Positions 50,052-58,495 of a stretch of DNA of 64,000 nucleotides are shown here, piece after piece. The first letter of the stretch is position 1. Every line of letters begins with the position of its first letter. The stretch is from UBA4923 sp964606165 (GTDB lineage: Bacteria; Bacillota; Clostridia; Saccharofermentanales; DTU023). Both the position numbers and the translations under genes were made by a program. The stretch covers positions 1 to 64,000 of the forward strand of contig CAZSFQ010000002.1 in the NCBI GenBank assembly GCA_964606165.1, in the 5' to 3' direction. The notes below the pieces were generated by a model. The model ran no database searches. It saw nothing but the letters and a program-made list of their open reading frames with translations, and had not been told where the DNA came from.

Positions 50052-51503
50052 TTGCCTTCCAATTTGTTTTCAAAAATCGGTGAGTTTTTTAATGAATTGC
50101 GCTACAGTCTGTCGGACGGCCTGCTTTTTTTGGGCGGTCCCCTTGACATTATCATCGCGCTTTTCGACATCGCCATCACGGCCCTTGTCCTCTACTTCAT
50201 CCTGCTCCTTTTGCGGGATTCGAGAGCCTGGCAGCTGCTTCGCGGCATCCTGCTGATCGTAATCTTCGCCTTTGTCGCAAGTGCCGTCGGGCTCAGTACC
50301 ATCGGCTTCATGCTCAGCCGGACCATCTCCATCCTGGCCATCGCCATCATCGTAATTTTCCAGCCCGAGCTTCGGCGAACCCTGGAGGCGGTGGGCCGGA
50401 ACCGCCTGTCCTTTGTCAACTGGGACGCCTTCCCGGGAGGGATGAGTTCGCACCAGATGATCGAGGCCATTGTCAGCGCCTGTGAGTGGATGGTGGAGAC
50501 AAGGACAGGCGCGCTCATCATTGTCGAGCGCGACACGCGTCTCGGTGAGTTCCGCGAGCAGGAAAACGCGGTACGGATTGACGCCAATGTCACTTCTGCC
50601 CTGCTGAGGCAGATCTTCTACACGGGGTCACCGCTTCACGACGGCGCCGTCCTGATCCGTGATGGCAGAATCGCGGCGGCCCGCGTTCATGTGCCCCTGT
50701 CCGACAACTACCACCTGCGCCGTGACTTCGGCCTTCGGCACCGCGCGGCTGTAGGGGTCAGTGAGATGGGCGACGCCATCGCCATTGTTGTCTCGGAGGA
50801 AAGAGGGTCGATCAGCATTGCCGTGGGGGGTGTCCTCCATGTACTGGGCAACGGGGACGCGCTTCGCACCCAGCTGCACCGGCTTCTGGGCATGGAGCAG
50901 GTGGGTGAGGAGAATACCTCCTGGAGCCGCTTCCGCCAGTGGATCAAGAAGCGGCTGGCTTTCCGCCGGCAGGCGCCCGCCAATGAGGAAATCGTCTCGA
51001 CACACGATTTTCGTGATCCGGCTGACGACAGCCATGAGGCAGCCGAACCCGCTCCTGCCGCGGGCATGAAGCGCGGCAGGAGCATTGCGAGGCGAAGGAG
51101 CTCCGGCTCCCTTCTGTCCCGCAAACAGCGGATCGGCCTTGCCATCATTGCCCTGGTACTGGCCTGCTTCATCTGGTTCTACGTCCAGGTGACGGTCAAC
51201 CCTGTGACAACCAAGACCTTCACCGTCCCGCTGGCGCACTTCGGTGTTGACCAGGCGGGCGAAAGAGGCTTCGGCATCCAGGGATATCCCGTTACCAATG
51301 TGCAGATCACTCTGCGCGGCCGGCAGCAGGTGCTGGCGGACATCACCCTGGCCAGGATCTCCGCCTATATTGACGTCAGTGAAGTCAGCCGGACCGGACC
51401 GATTCAGCTGCCGGTCAAGATCGACACCAATACCCTGCTTTATACCAAGACCGAACTGCTCTATCCCGCGACAGTGACGGTCAATATTTTCGAACTGGAT
51501 TGA
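50052..51503 (+). CDS. cdaA: Diadenylate cyclase CdaA fused to a CdaR/YbbR domain
   Basis: 483 residues. The first 285 are CdaA: three transmembrane helices (about 30-105) and the cytoplasmic DisA-type cyclase domain with Asp197-Gly-Ala and Arg229-His-Arg, making c-di-AMP. After a charged linker (about 290-355, ending in a cluster of Arg and Ser) comes one more transmembrane helix (361-382) and a single extracellular YbbR-type domain (385-483). In Firmicutes CdaR is normally a separate protein with several YbbR domains encoded between cdaA and glmM; here it is fused and reduced, and glmM still follows. TTG 50052 follows GGAGGAG; a TTG at 50022 lies before that site. Confidence 0.9.
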   Translation: MPSNLFSKIGEFFNELRYSLSDGLLFLGGPLDIIIALFDIAITALVLYFILLLLRDSRAWQLLRGILLIVIFAFVASAVGLSTIGFMLSRTISILAIAIIVIFQPELRRTLEAVGRNRLSFVNWDAFPGGMSSHQMIEAIVSACEWMVETRTGALIIVERDTRLGEFREQENAVRIDANVTSALLRQIFYTGSPLHDGAVLIRDGRIAAARVHVPLSDNYHLRRDFGLRHRAAVGVSEMGDAIAIVVSEERGSISIAVGGVLHVLGNGDALRTQLHRLLGMEQVGEENTSWSRFRQWIKKRLAFRRQAPANEEIVSTHDFRDPADDSHEAAEPAPAAGMKRGRSIARRRSSGSLLSRKQRIGLAIIALVLACFIWFYVQVTVNPVTTKTFTVPLAHFGVDQAGERGFGIQGYPVTNVQITLRGRQQVLADITLARISAYIDVSEVSRTGPIQLPVKIDTNTLLYTKTELLYPATVTVNIFELD

Positions 51504-51586
51504 AGAAAGCCGTCCTCCTTCCTGTCAGGCAGACAGAAAGGGGACCGCTTTTTGTATGAAAAGAAGAAAGACGCTTGAGGAAGAAA

Positions 51587-52957
51587 ATGGCAAAATTATT
51601 TGGAACGGATGGTGTCCGCGGTGTAGCAAACCAGGAGCTGACACCTGACCTGGCCTTTTCGCTGGGTTTTGCCGGCGCCCTTGTTCTGACTGAGGAGACA
51701 CACCACAAACCGACCTTCATCGTAGGCGCCGATACCCGGATTTCCTGTGGGATGCTGGCTTCGGCCCTGATCGCGGGAATTACCTCCGCCGGTGCCGATG
51801 TCATTGATGCAGGCGTGATCGCGACGCCCGGCGTCGCCTGGCTGACCCGCGAGCTGGGCGCTGACGCGGGCGCCATGATATCCGCTTCACACAACTCCTA
51901 CGAATTCAACGGGATCAAGCTGTTTTCAGCCGGGGGATTCAAGCTGGCGGATGAGACCGAGGAAACCATCGAGGCCATGATATTTGCCGGATTTGATGGT
52001 ATGGACAGGCCCGTCGGCGACCGGGTAGGCCGGCTTACAGATTACGATAAGGGAGTGGAGGATTACAAAAACCATTTACTTTCCATCGCCGATCTCGATC
52101 TTTCGGGAATGCGGCTTGTGATCGATTGCGCCAACGGCGCCAGCTTCCAAACGGCACCTGCCTTGTTCAGGGCCCTGGGCGCCGAAGTTACGGCCCTGGG
52201 TGTCGAGCCGGACGGTTTCAATATCAACCGCGACTGCGGGTCGACCCATGCGAAAAATCTTGCGGCTCACGTCCTTGAATCGGGCGCTCATCTCGGGCTC
52301 GCCTTTGACGGTGACGCGGACCGCCTGATCGCCGTCGACGACCAGGGTCAACTGTGCGACGGGGATGTCATGATGGCCGTCCTGGCCCGTGATTTGGACC
52401 AGCGGGGCATGCTGGCGCGAAAAACCATTGTCGCGACCGTCATGAGCAATCTGGGACTTGAAAAGATGGCGGAGCGCGAGGGCTTCCTGCTTGTCCGTAC
52501 GGCAGTCGGCGACCGCTATGTCCTGGAACACATGCTGAGGGAAGGGCTGTCCCTGGGCGGAGAGCAAAGCGGTCATGTCATCCTGCTTGACGACGCGACG
52601 ACGGGGGACGGTCAGTTGACGGCCCTGCGCTTCTTGCGTGCCATCGTCGGCCAGGGCCGGGATGTCCGGCTGAGCGAGATGAGGAAGATGATCGAACTTT
52701 TCCCCCAGGTCCTGGTCAATGTCCGGGTGGATCAGGGCCGGGCAGACGCTATTATCGACCATCCGCAGTTCACGGAAGCGGTCCGCCTGACCGGGGAGAA
52801 ACTGGGTGAGGCCGGCAGACTGCTTATCCGCAAGTCGGGAACCGAGCCCCTGATCCGCATCATGATTGAAGGCCAGGACCAGGAGGAGATCAGTGATTAT
52901 GCCGCCCGCCTGCAAGAGGTCATCGGCCGGCTCGGCGCGAAAAAACAAATAGGATAG
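51587..52957 (+). CDS. glmM: Phosphoglucosamine mutase
   Basis: 456 residues. Converts glucosamine-6-phosphate to glucosamine-1-phosphate for cell-wall precursors. The active-site serine is in MISASHNSYEFNGIKLF (family consensus SASHNPxxDNG), the metal loop is AFDGDADRL, the sugar loop is GGEQSGHVI and the phosphate loop is RKSGTEPLIR. ATG 51587 follows GAGGAAG. GlmM also inhibits CdaA in Firmicutes, consistent with its position behind the cyclase. Confidence 0.96.
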   Translation: MAKLFGTDGVRGVANQELTPDLAFSLGFAGALVLTEETHHKPTFIVGADTRISCGMLASALIAGITSAGADVIDAGVIATPGVAWLTRELGADAGAMISASHNSYEFNGIKLFSAGGFKLADETEETIEAMIFAGFDGMDRPVGDRVGRLTDYDKGVEDYKNHLLSIADLDLSGMRLVIDCANGASFQTAPALFRALGAEVTALGVEPDGFNINRDCGSTHAKNLAAHVLESGAHLGLAFDGDADRLIAVDDQGQLCDGDVMMAVLARDLDQRGMLARKTIVATVMSNLGLEKMAEREGFLLVRTAVGDRYVLEHMLREGLSLGGEQSGHVILLDDATTGDGQLTALRFLRAIVGQGRDVRLSEMRKMIELFPQVLVNVRVDQGRADAIIDHPQFTEAVRLTGEKLGEAGRLLIRKSGTEPLIRIMIEGQDQEEISDYAARLQEVIGRLGAKKQIG

Positions 52958-52960
52958 GCC

Positions 52961-54205
52961 ATGCCAAGGAAGAAAGGCAGCCGCTTTGTCCTGGTTATGG
53001 TGCTGGCAAGCAGCCTTCTTCTGCTTCTATCCGCCTTCGGTGTCCTGCCCCGGCCGGTTCGCGGGGCTAAACGATTTCAAACAGATCAAAGCCAGGTAAC
53101 CGATCCTGCCGTTTCCAGGCCTGAAGGAAATGGTGACGAGCAAGAACCGGATGACAGCCAGGCAAGCCAGGGTACGGAGCAGCCGGAAGCTTCCGGGATC
53201 ACTCTCATGGAACTGCCCGTTACGGGCAACGAAGCCGATTCGCTCCCGGCCGGGGGAACGTCGCTGCGGGTGTGGCCTGAAGCCTTGTCCATTCCCGTCC
53301 TGCACGCTCCCGATCTGGGGTCCTATATCGGTCAGGCGACTTCGCCTGAACCGCTCCGGGGCATTACTGTCATCCTGGACGCCTCCCACGGGGGCGCTGA
53401 TACGGGCGCCGTATGGGGTACAGGCACCAGCGCCGTCATGGAAAAAACCCTTGTCCTTGACATGGCCATGGAAGCGGAAAAAGCGCTGGCCGCCCAGGGG
53501 GCGACCGTAGTGATGACCCGGACCACCGATGAGGAATTCTCCTTGTTCCGGACCGTGGCCAAGGCGGCTGATATTGCCTTGCTCCGCTACGGAGACGCTG
53601 CTGTGGCCAACGGTTATGAACGCGAAATTCCCGACAACCTGCGACTGCTTATGGGGGATATCATCCGGATCAACCAGAACAGCGCTTCGTCAGGCGGCCG
53701 CGGTCTTTTCGGTTCGATCGGGACCCCGCCCCAGCTGCGCATCCTCTACGACATCGAGTCACAGTTCACGGATATCATCTTCATCAACCTGTCCCTGGCC
53801 TTTGACATCAACGATCCGTCCAAGCAGGGATCTCAGGCCTACTTCATGTCGTCTTCCTTTGTCAGTGAGGTAAACAACGGCTATGCCGAAGGCCAGGACG
53901 CCCAGGCCCTGGCTCCCAATTATTCCAATATCGACAGTGAGGGAAGAGCCAGGCTGGCTTCGCTTCTCAAGGCATCCCTGGCCCGGTTGGAACCCTTGCT
54001 CCAGCCTGAGGATCAAGTGAATGCCGGCGCCGAAAAGGACATGGCTGTCCTGCGCCTGACCAACTACGTCTCGGTTTCCCTGGTTCCGGGCTACCTGTCC
54101 AATGACAGCGACCGCAGGGTTATGACTTCCCAGCAAGGGCGCCAGGCCATCGGCCAGGCCGTAGCCAACGCTGTTCTCCAGTATTACGTCACAGAGCGTC
54201 CCTGA
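52961..54205 (+). CDS. N-acetylmuramoyl-L-alanine amidase-like protein with incomplete zinc site
   Basis: 414 residues. A signal anchor (about 8-30), an Asp/Glu/Gln/Ser-rich stretch to about residue 125, then an Amidase_3 fold. Two of the four expected zinc/catalytic residues are kept (His143 in DASHGGADTGA, Glu161 in VMEKTLVLDMA). The usual SIHxN histidine is Asn276 (FINLSLA) and the usual catalytic Glu before PGFLSN is Val375 (LVPGYLSN). It is therefore probably not an active peptidoglycan amidase; a binding or regulatory role is inferred. It starts 3 bp after glmM and belongs to the c-di-AMP/cell-wall operon. Confidence 0.8.
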   Translation: MPRKKGSRFVLVMVLASSLLLLLSAFGVLPRPVRGAKRFQTDQSQVTDPAVSRPEGNGDEQEPDDSQASQGTEQPEASGITLMELPVTGNEADSLPAGGTSLRVWPEALSIPVLHAPDLGSYIGQATSPEPLRGITVILDASHGGADTGAVWGTGTSAVMEKTLVLDMAMEAEKALAAQGATVVMTRTTDEEFSLFRTVAKAADIALLRYGDAAVANGYEREIPDNLRLLMGDIIRINQNSASSGGRGLFGSIGTPPQLRILYDIESQFTDIIFINLSLAFDINDPSKQGSQAYFMSSSFVSEVNNGYAEGQDAQALAPNYSNIDSEGRARLASLLKASLARLEPLLQPEDQVNAGAEKDMAVLRLTNYVSVSLVPGYLSNDSDRRVMTSQQGRQAIGQAVANAVLQYYVTERP

Positions 54206-55196
54206 CTTCCGACAGCTGATTGAAGCGGACAAGCCGCATCTGGCCGACCGGGTAGGGCTGTCCTTCCAGATCGTCAGGGATTTTCTCCAGTTTTTCGCGG
54301 ATCCTGCGCGTCTTTTCTGATTCCGCGATGACCAGGACGATCTCCTTTTCAGGATCGCCGAGACTGCCGTACCAGCCCCCCGATTCCGGCGTCGCCAACC
54401 GGCAGTGCAGGATGGTCGCCCCGGTGCCTCCCGCGTCTTCAACGCATTCCATGATCCGGGCGGTATGGCCGCGGCCGGCAACAACAAAGAGGGCAAAACG
54501 GTCTTCTTCCCGGGCCGCTTGGAGCTGATCCGTCTCCTCCGGTTCCCTGCAATCAGGGACCATGTCGAGGAGGCCGGCCACCCGGTCGAGGGCCAGGGAG
54601 AAAAGGATGCCGCGGCCCGGCTGCTCCGAGCACATATCCTGATAGATGGCCTGGTGAAGGGCGTCGGTATGACAGGTCCGGGCGATGATCAGGACCACTT
54701 CCTTTTGCGGAACGATCTCGAAATCAAAGGTTTTCTTGCTGTGATCGGCAGTCCCCAGTGCCCGCAGGATGGTGGCGCCCACCGGGCGGCAGCGCCGGGC
54801 GCTCTCAATCACGTATTCACCGTCTCCTTCATTGACGACAGCGGCAATCATGACATAGTCGTATTCCGCCCCGGATTCCTGATCATGGGAGTCCAGTCTT
54901 TGGAGGAAGGCGATCCCGTTCATGTCCCTGCCGATATGAAACTGTTGACAGAGCTTGTCCAGGAGGGCGTCCCCCTGATCTTGGGGGACCGTGAGCGAGA
55001 TCATTTCGCGGCGGACGCCCGACAAGCCCAGCAGGGCCAGAAGATGGCCGGGCGCCGTGCCGTGCGCGTAAAAATGGTAGGCCATACCCGCGCCGTTCTG
55101 GAGCGCGAACCGCGCCATGGCATCAGCCTTGCCCGGATCCGAGATGACGGTCAGCAGGCAAACTGGCCTGTCCGTCTTTGTCTCACTGTTCAGCAT
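54189..55196 (-). CDS. Multi-domain PII-like regulator, partner of DUF1538
   Basis: 335 residues that appear to hold three ferredoxin-like PII/GlnB-type units: about 10-105 (VCLLTVISDPGKADAM; degenerate), about 112-215 (DYVMIAAVVNEGDGEYVIES, RPVGATILRA, EVVLIIA) and about 238-330 (RFALFVVAGRGHTARIME, AGGTGATILHCR, EIVLVIAE). Canonical PII proteins are about 110-residue single-domain trimers; this would be a pseudo-trimer in one chain. No T-loop Tyr is apparent. ATG 55196 follows GGAGGAAG and overlaps the DUF1538 gene by 14 bp. It converges on the amidase-like gene with a 17-bp 3' overlap. Confidence 0.75.
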   Translation of the reverse strand: MLNSETKTDRPVCLLTVISDPGKADAMARFALQNGAGMAYHFYAHGTAPGHLLALLGLSGVRREMISLTVPQDQGDALLDKLCQQFHIGRDMNGIAFLQRLDSHDQESGAEYDYVMIAAVVNEGDGEYVIESARRCRPVGATILRALGTADHSKKTFDFEIVPQKEVVLIIARTCHTDALHQAIYQDMCSEQPGRGILFSLALDRVAGLLDMVPDCREPEETDQLQAAREEDRFALFVVAGRGHTARIMECVEDAGGTGATILHCRLATPESGGWYGSLGDPEKEIVLVIAESEKTRRIREKLEKIPDDLEGQPYPVGQMRLVRFNQLSEVRDAL

Positions 55197-56730
55197 GGTG
55201 GTCTTCCTCCTTTTCAGGGGCGGCATCAGCCACCTCCATGGCCGCAATGTCGCGGCGCCTTTGTTTCTTGCCGCGCCAGACCGAGATAAGTCCGAGAATT
55301 TGCAAGGTGATCAGGGGCGCCATGGCAACCAGGGCGACGACGCCGAACCCGTCCAGCAATAAATCCGCCTGGGGGACCCCCGCGGCGATCCCCTGGGTGA
55401 AGGCCAGGATAAAGGTTGCTGTCATGGGACCCGAGGCGACCCCGCCGGCGTCAAAAGCAATACCGAGAAAAAGATCAGGGGTGAAATAACTCATGATCAT
55501 AATCAAGGTATAGCCCGGCAGCAGGATGTGCCAGAGTTCCAGCCCTTCAATATAGATGCGGATGACGGCCAGGGCGACGGAAAAAGCGACGCCGACAGCG
55601 AGGAAGGCCAGGACTACTTTGCGGGGGATGACGCCATCCGTTTCCTCTTCGACCGACAGGGTCAGGACATGAACGGCGGGTTCGGCGATGACCGTCGCCA
55701 TGCCTAGAAAGAAGCCCGCGATGACCGTGAGAAGGGGTTTGTTTTTCATGACCAGCTCAGTCCCGATCAGGTGCCCCGTCGACATGAAACCGCCCATGAC
55801 CCCGACCATGAAGAGAACCAGGCCCAGATAGCAGAAGAACATACCGATGTAGATGCGTGTTTTTTCCCGCCTTCGCAGGATCAGGATTGTGATGTGGAGG
55901 AGGAAGAAAATAAGAACCAGAGGCGCGATGCTGAGAAGTGAATCCAAAAAGGCGGTTCCGGTGGCCTCTTTGAAGGGTTCGAAAAAGAAAGCGGGTGCCT
56001 GCCATCCTGAATCGGATGGCGGGGAGGGATTGAAGGATTTTTGCAGGGCTCCCTGGGCCAGTACGGCCAGGATGGCGCCGGCGGACGCCAGACCGACGAC
56101 ACCGAACTGGTCTCTGGCATCCTCACGGCGGGCGGCCGTGATCTGGGCGACACCGGCGGCAAGGGCCAAAATGAAGGGTGTGGTGATGGCGCCGGTTGTC
56201 GCGCCGGAGGCGTCGAAGGCGAAATCATGGAAGAGCGGCCTGTTCAGTATGGCCAAAACCAGGATCACCGCATAGGTGGCCCAAAAAACATAACGAAGCC
56301 GTACCTGCTTGATAATCCGCCAAAAACCGACCATGACCAGGAGACCGACACCGATCGATACGACGATCACCATCTGCCATTTGGTGATGGAGGCGCCCGT
56401 CAGCTGCTGGACCTGGGATGCAAGGATTTGAAGGTCGGGCTCAGCGACGGAGATCAAAAAACCAAGCAGCAGGCCGCCTGCCAGTAAAAGGGGGAGTTTG
56501 CCGGTGTTGACCAGGACGCGGCCGCTGTGCCGGCCGATGGGAGTGGCGCCCAGGTCGACACCGACCAGGAAAACTGACAAACCAACAAGAACCAGGAAGG
56601 CGCCGAGAAGGAACTGGCCAATTTGCATGCCGGTCAGGGGGGTGACTGAGAAATGCAAGATGACAACAAATAAGGTGACCGGCAGAACGGATGCCAGCAC
56701 CTCTTTCATTTTTTCCGTAAAGATCCTCAT
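55183..56730 (-). CDS. DUF1538 family membrane protein, internally duplicated
   Basis: 515 residues with 12-14 predicted hydrophobic helices. The two halves are homologous: LLLGFLISVAEPDLQIL matches FFLGMATVIAEPAVHVL, and FDASGATTGAITTPFILAL matches FDAGGVASGPMTATFILAF. The repeated motifs suggest a pseudo-symmetric transporter or channel. DUF1538 genes usually accompany PII-like genes, as here, so nucleotide-controlled solute transport is inferred; the substrate is unknown. Start ATG 56730 after AGGGGG. Confidence 0.82.
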   Translation of the reverse strand: MRIFTEKMKEVLASVLPVTLFVVILHFSVTPLTGMQIGQFLLGAFLVLVGLSVFLVGVDLGATPIGRHSGRVLVNTGKLPLLLAGGLLLGFLISVAEPDLQILASQVQQLTGASITKWQMVIVVSIGVGLLVMVGFWRIIKQVRLRYVFWATYAVILVLAILNRPLFHDFAFDASGATTGAITTPFILALAAGVAQITAARREDARDQFGVVGLASAGAILAVLAQGALQKSFNPSPPSDSGWQAPAFFFEPFKEATGTAFLDSLLSIAPLVLIFFLLHITILILRRREKTRIYIGMFFCYLGLVLFMVGVMGGFMSTGHLIGTELVMKNKPLLTVIAGFFLGMATVIAEPAVHVLTLSVEEETDGVIPRKVVLAFLAVGVAFSVALAVIRIYIEGLELWHILLPGYTLIMIMSYFTPDLFLGIAFDAGGVASGPMTATFILAFTQGIAAGVPQADLLLDGFGVVALVAMAPLITLQILGLISVWRGKKQRRRDIAAMEVADAAPEKEEDHHAEQ

Positions 56731-56831
56731 GATTGCCCCCTAAAGTAAAGTCTTTCTCATTCTAACGGAAAGAGGAGAAATTTGTCGCAGGACGGAAAAG
56801 CGCTTGATCAAAGCGTGAGCGGCTTTTCGTA

Positions 56832-56860
56832 TTGACAGAAAAAGGGGCATCGGGTACCAT
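56832..56860 (+). promoter_or_regulatory. Sigma-A promoter of tRNA-Thr
   Basis: TTGACA (56832-56837), 17-bp spacer, TACCAT (56855-56860), 12 bp before the tRNA. Confidence 0.85.
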
Positions 56861-56871
56861 ACAGACTGCGC

Positions 56872-56947
56872 GCCTGCGTAGCTCAGCTGGTAGAGCAGCC
56901 GCCTTGTAAGCGGCAGGTCGGGAGTTCAAATCTGTCCGCAGGCTCCA
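56872..56947 (+). tRNA. tRNA-Thr (anticodon TGT)
   Basis: 76 nt with encoded CCA. Acceptor GCCTGCG/CGCAGGC, D arm GCTC/GAGC, anticodon stem GCCGC/GCGGC with loop CTTGTAA (anticodon TGT). The T stem GGGAG/CTGTC has a G-G mismatch at its central pair and a G-T pair next to it, which is unusual; other stems are perfect. Confidence 0.92.
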
Positions 56948-56950
56948 TGG

Positions 56951-56987
56951 AACCGTCCGTGATTGAAAGATTCCGGGCGGTTTTTCC
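56951..56987 (+). terminator. tRNA-Thr terminator
   Basis: AACCGTCC (56951-56958) pairs with GGGCGGTT (56975-56982, one G-U), followed by TTTCC. Confidence 0.75.
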
Positions 56988-56990
56988 TTC

Positions 56991-57554
56991 TCAGGGATGA
57001 TGGACCGCCCGCTCACCGCCGACCAGCTTGGGCCGGTATATAAGCGAGGTCACACGCGCCTGACCGATATGGGTCACGGAGAGCCTGACCGGCCGCTGGA
57101 CAAAGCGGACATGCATGCCGATTTCCGTATCGCCGATATCCATCCCCAGGGAAGCCTCGATATGCTCCACCATGACGGGATCGTCAAAGGCCGCGTAAGC
57201 CGCCATGGAGCAGGCGCCGCCAGCGTGCAGCTGAGGGATCACGTTGACCTCTTCCAGGTCATGGCGCAGCATGATCTCCCGTTCCACCACCAGGGCGCGG
57301 TTGATGTGCTCGCATCCCTGGACAGCCAGGTGGAGCTTGTGGCGGCGGATGACGGGGAGCAGGACCTCAATAATGGCCTCACCCACATCCCGGTTGGATC
57401 CTTTCCCGATGGCCACACCGATGACTTCGCTGGTGCTGCAGCCGAGGACGAAAAGGCCGCCGGGCCGGGTGTATGGCGCCTCTTTGATTAATTCTTCGGC
57501 CGCTGCAGCCAGTTCATGCCGGATGCGATCCAGTTCCGCTTTTCCTGTATCCAT
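56991..57554 (-). CDS. DUF436/UPF0340 (TIGR01440, YwlG-like) family protein
   Basis: 187 residues. Characteristic segments are LFVLGCSTSEVIGVAIGKGSN, LAVQGCEHINRALVVER and the C-terminal MHVRFVQRPVRL. YwlG is of unknown function; in Bacillus it lies in the ywl cluster with ywlC and ywlE, which here are fused and 30 kb away. Start ATG 57554 after AAAGGAGG. The next gene upstream on this strand is the TetR regulator, 23 bp away. Confidence 0.9.
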   Translation of the reverse strand: MDTGKAELDRIRHELAAAAEELIKEAPYTRPGGLFVLGCSTSEVIGVAIGKGSNRDVGEAIIEVLLPVIRRHKLHLAVQGCEHINRALVVEREIMLRHDLEEVNVIPQLHAGGACSMAAYAAFDDPVMVEHIEASLGMDIGDTEIGMHVRFVQRPVRLSVTHIGQARVTSLIYRPKLVGGERAVHHP

Positions 57555-57577
57555 TGACTGCCTCCTTTGTACGGTGG

Positions 57578-58282
57578 CTAGACCGGCTCCTGTGTTCCTT
57601 CATCGCCCCACAGGAGAAAACCGATGTTGCGCAAGATGAAGCGTGTGGCGATTTCAACGATTTGCGGAACCGGTTCACGCATCTTCGAGGCGATCCAGTG
57701 CTCAATCAGGCCGCGTACACCGTTGATCACAAAAAGATAATAGTATTCAATCTGGTTGACGTCCATCTCCGGTTCAATGGAAGCCATCCGGTCAATCAGC
57801 ACATCATGTCCGGTAGACCAGATCTTTTTGAAAAAAGTGCTGTCGGGGTTGTTGAGGAGCACAACGCTTAGCTCGGGATTGCTCTTGATGAAGTTGAAGA
57901 CCTCATGGAGCACAGGCATGGTCGGCGCGCCATTTTCGTCGGGTTCAACGTGGAGCAGGCTGTGGTCATCGGTCATGCTGAGATGGATGAGTTGCGCGAA
58001 TTGAAGGTAGATGTTGTTCTCCATCTGCTGAAAAAGATCGCCGATATTCCGGTAATGAAGATAAAAGGTGGTGCGGCTGACATCAGCCTTTTCGGTCAGT
58101 TCAGAGATGGTGATCTCACCGAGCGGTTTTTCGAGCAGGAGTTCGACCAGGCCCTGCTGCAGGGCCAGGGCAGTGCGCCGGCTGCGTCTGTCACCTCCCG
58201 AAGGCCGGATCACGATTTCCTTTGCGGGGGAACCAGGGGGCTTATTTTTTCTTTTTGAGGCAGATCCGCCTTGCTTGGTCAT
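57578..58282 (-). CDS. TetR family transcriptional regulator
   Basis: 234 residues. After a basic, disordered N-terminal segment of about 35 residues comes the TetR helix-turn-helix (about 38-85: ITISELTEKADVSRTTFYLHY), then a ligand-binding domain ending in a hydrophobic segment (about 190-225). The gene diverges from an MMPL transporter operon, and a TCGACA-N2-TGTCGA dyad lies between them, so it probably represses its own gene, the transporter, or both. Start ATG 58282 after AAAGGAG. Confidence 0.9.
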   Translation of the reverse strand: MTKQGGSASKRKNKPPGSPAKEIVIRPSGGDRRSRRTALALQQGLVELLLEKPLGEITISELTEKADVSRTTFYLHYRNIGDLFQQMENNIYLQFAQLIHLSMTDDHSLLHVEPDENGAPTMPVLHEVFNFIKSNPELSVVLLNNPDSTFFKKIWSTGHDVLIDRMASIEPEMDVNQIEYYYLFVINGVRGLIEHWIASKMREPVPQIVEIATRFILRNIGFLLWGDEGTQEPV

Positions 58283-58364
58283 ACCGGCAACTCCTTTCAG
58301 GCTGGGTGAGATTTTGAATATTTGTGTTTTCTTGTGACAATCGTAACATATTCTTTACAAGAGT

Positions 58365-58378
58365 TCGACATGTGTCGA
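58365..58378. promoter_or_regulatory. Candidate TetR operator
   Basis: TCGACA-TG-TGTCGA, a 6-bp perfect dyad with a 2-bp centre in the intergenic region shared by the TetR and MMPL genes. It lies about 30 bp upstream of the MMPL promoter. Confidence 0.55.
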
Positions 58379-58407
58379 CTAAAAGACAGATGTTGCAATT
58401 CCGTTAC

Positions 58408-58437
58408 TTGCAGCTCCACATTCAATGTCTTTATACT
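58408..58437 (+). promoter_or_regulatory. Promoter of the MMPL transporter operon
   Basis: TTGCAG (58408-58413), 18-bp spacer, TATACT (58432-58437), giving a leader of about 50 nt. Confidence 0.6.
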
Positions 58438-58495
58438 TTTCCTGAGCAAGGCCGGGGCATCGGAGTAGACGGCCTTTCTTGCTGTAAGGGCGGAT

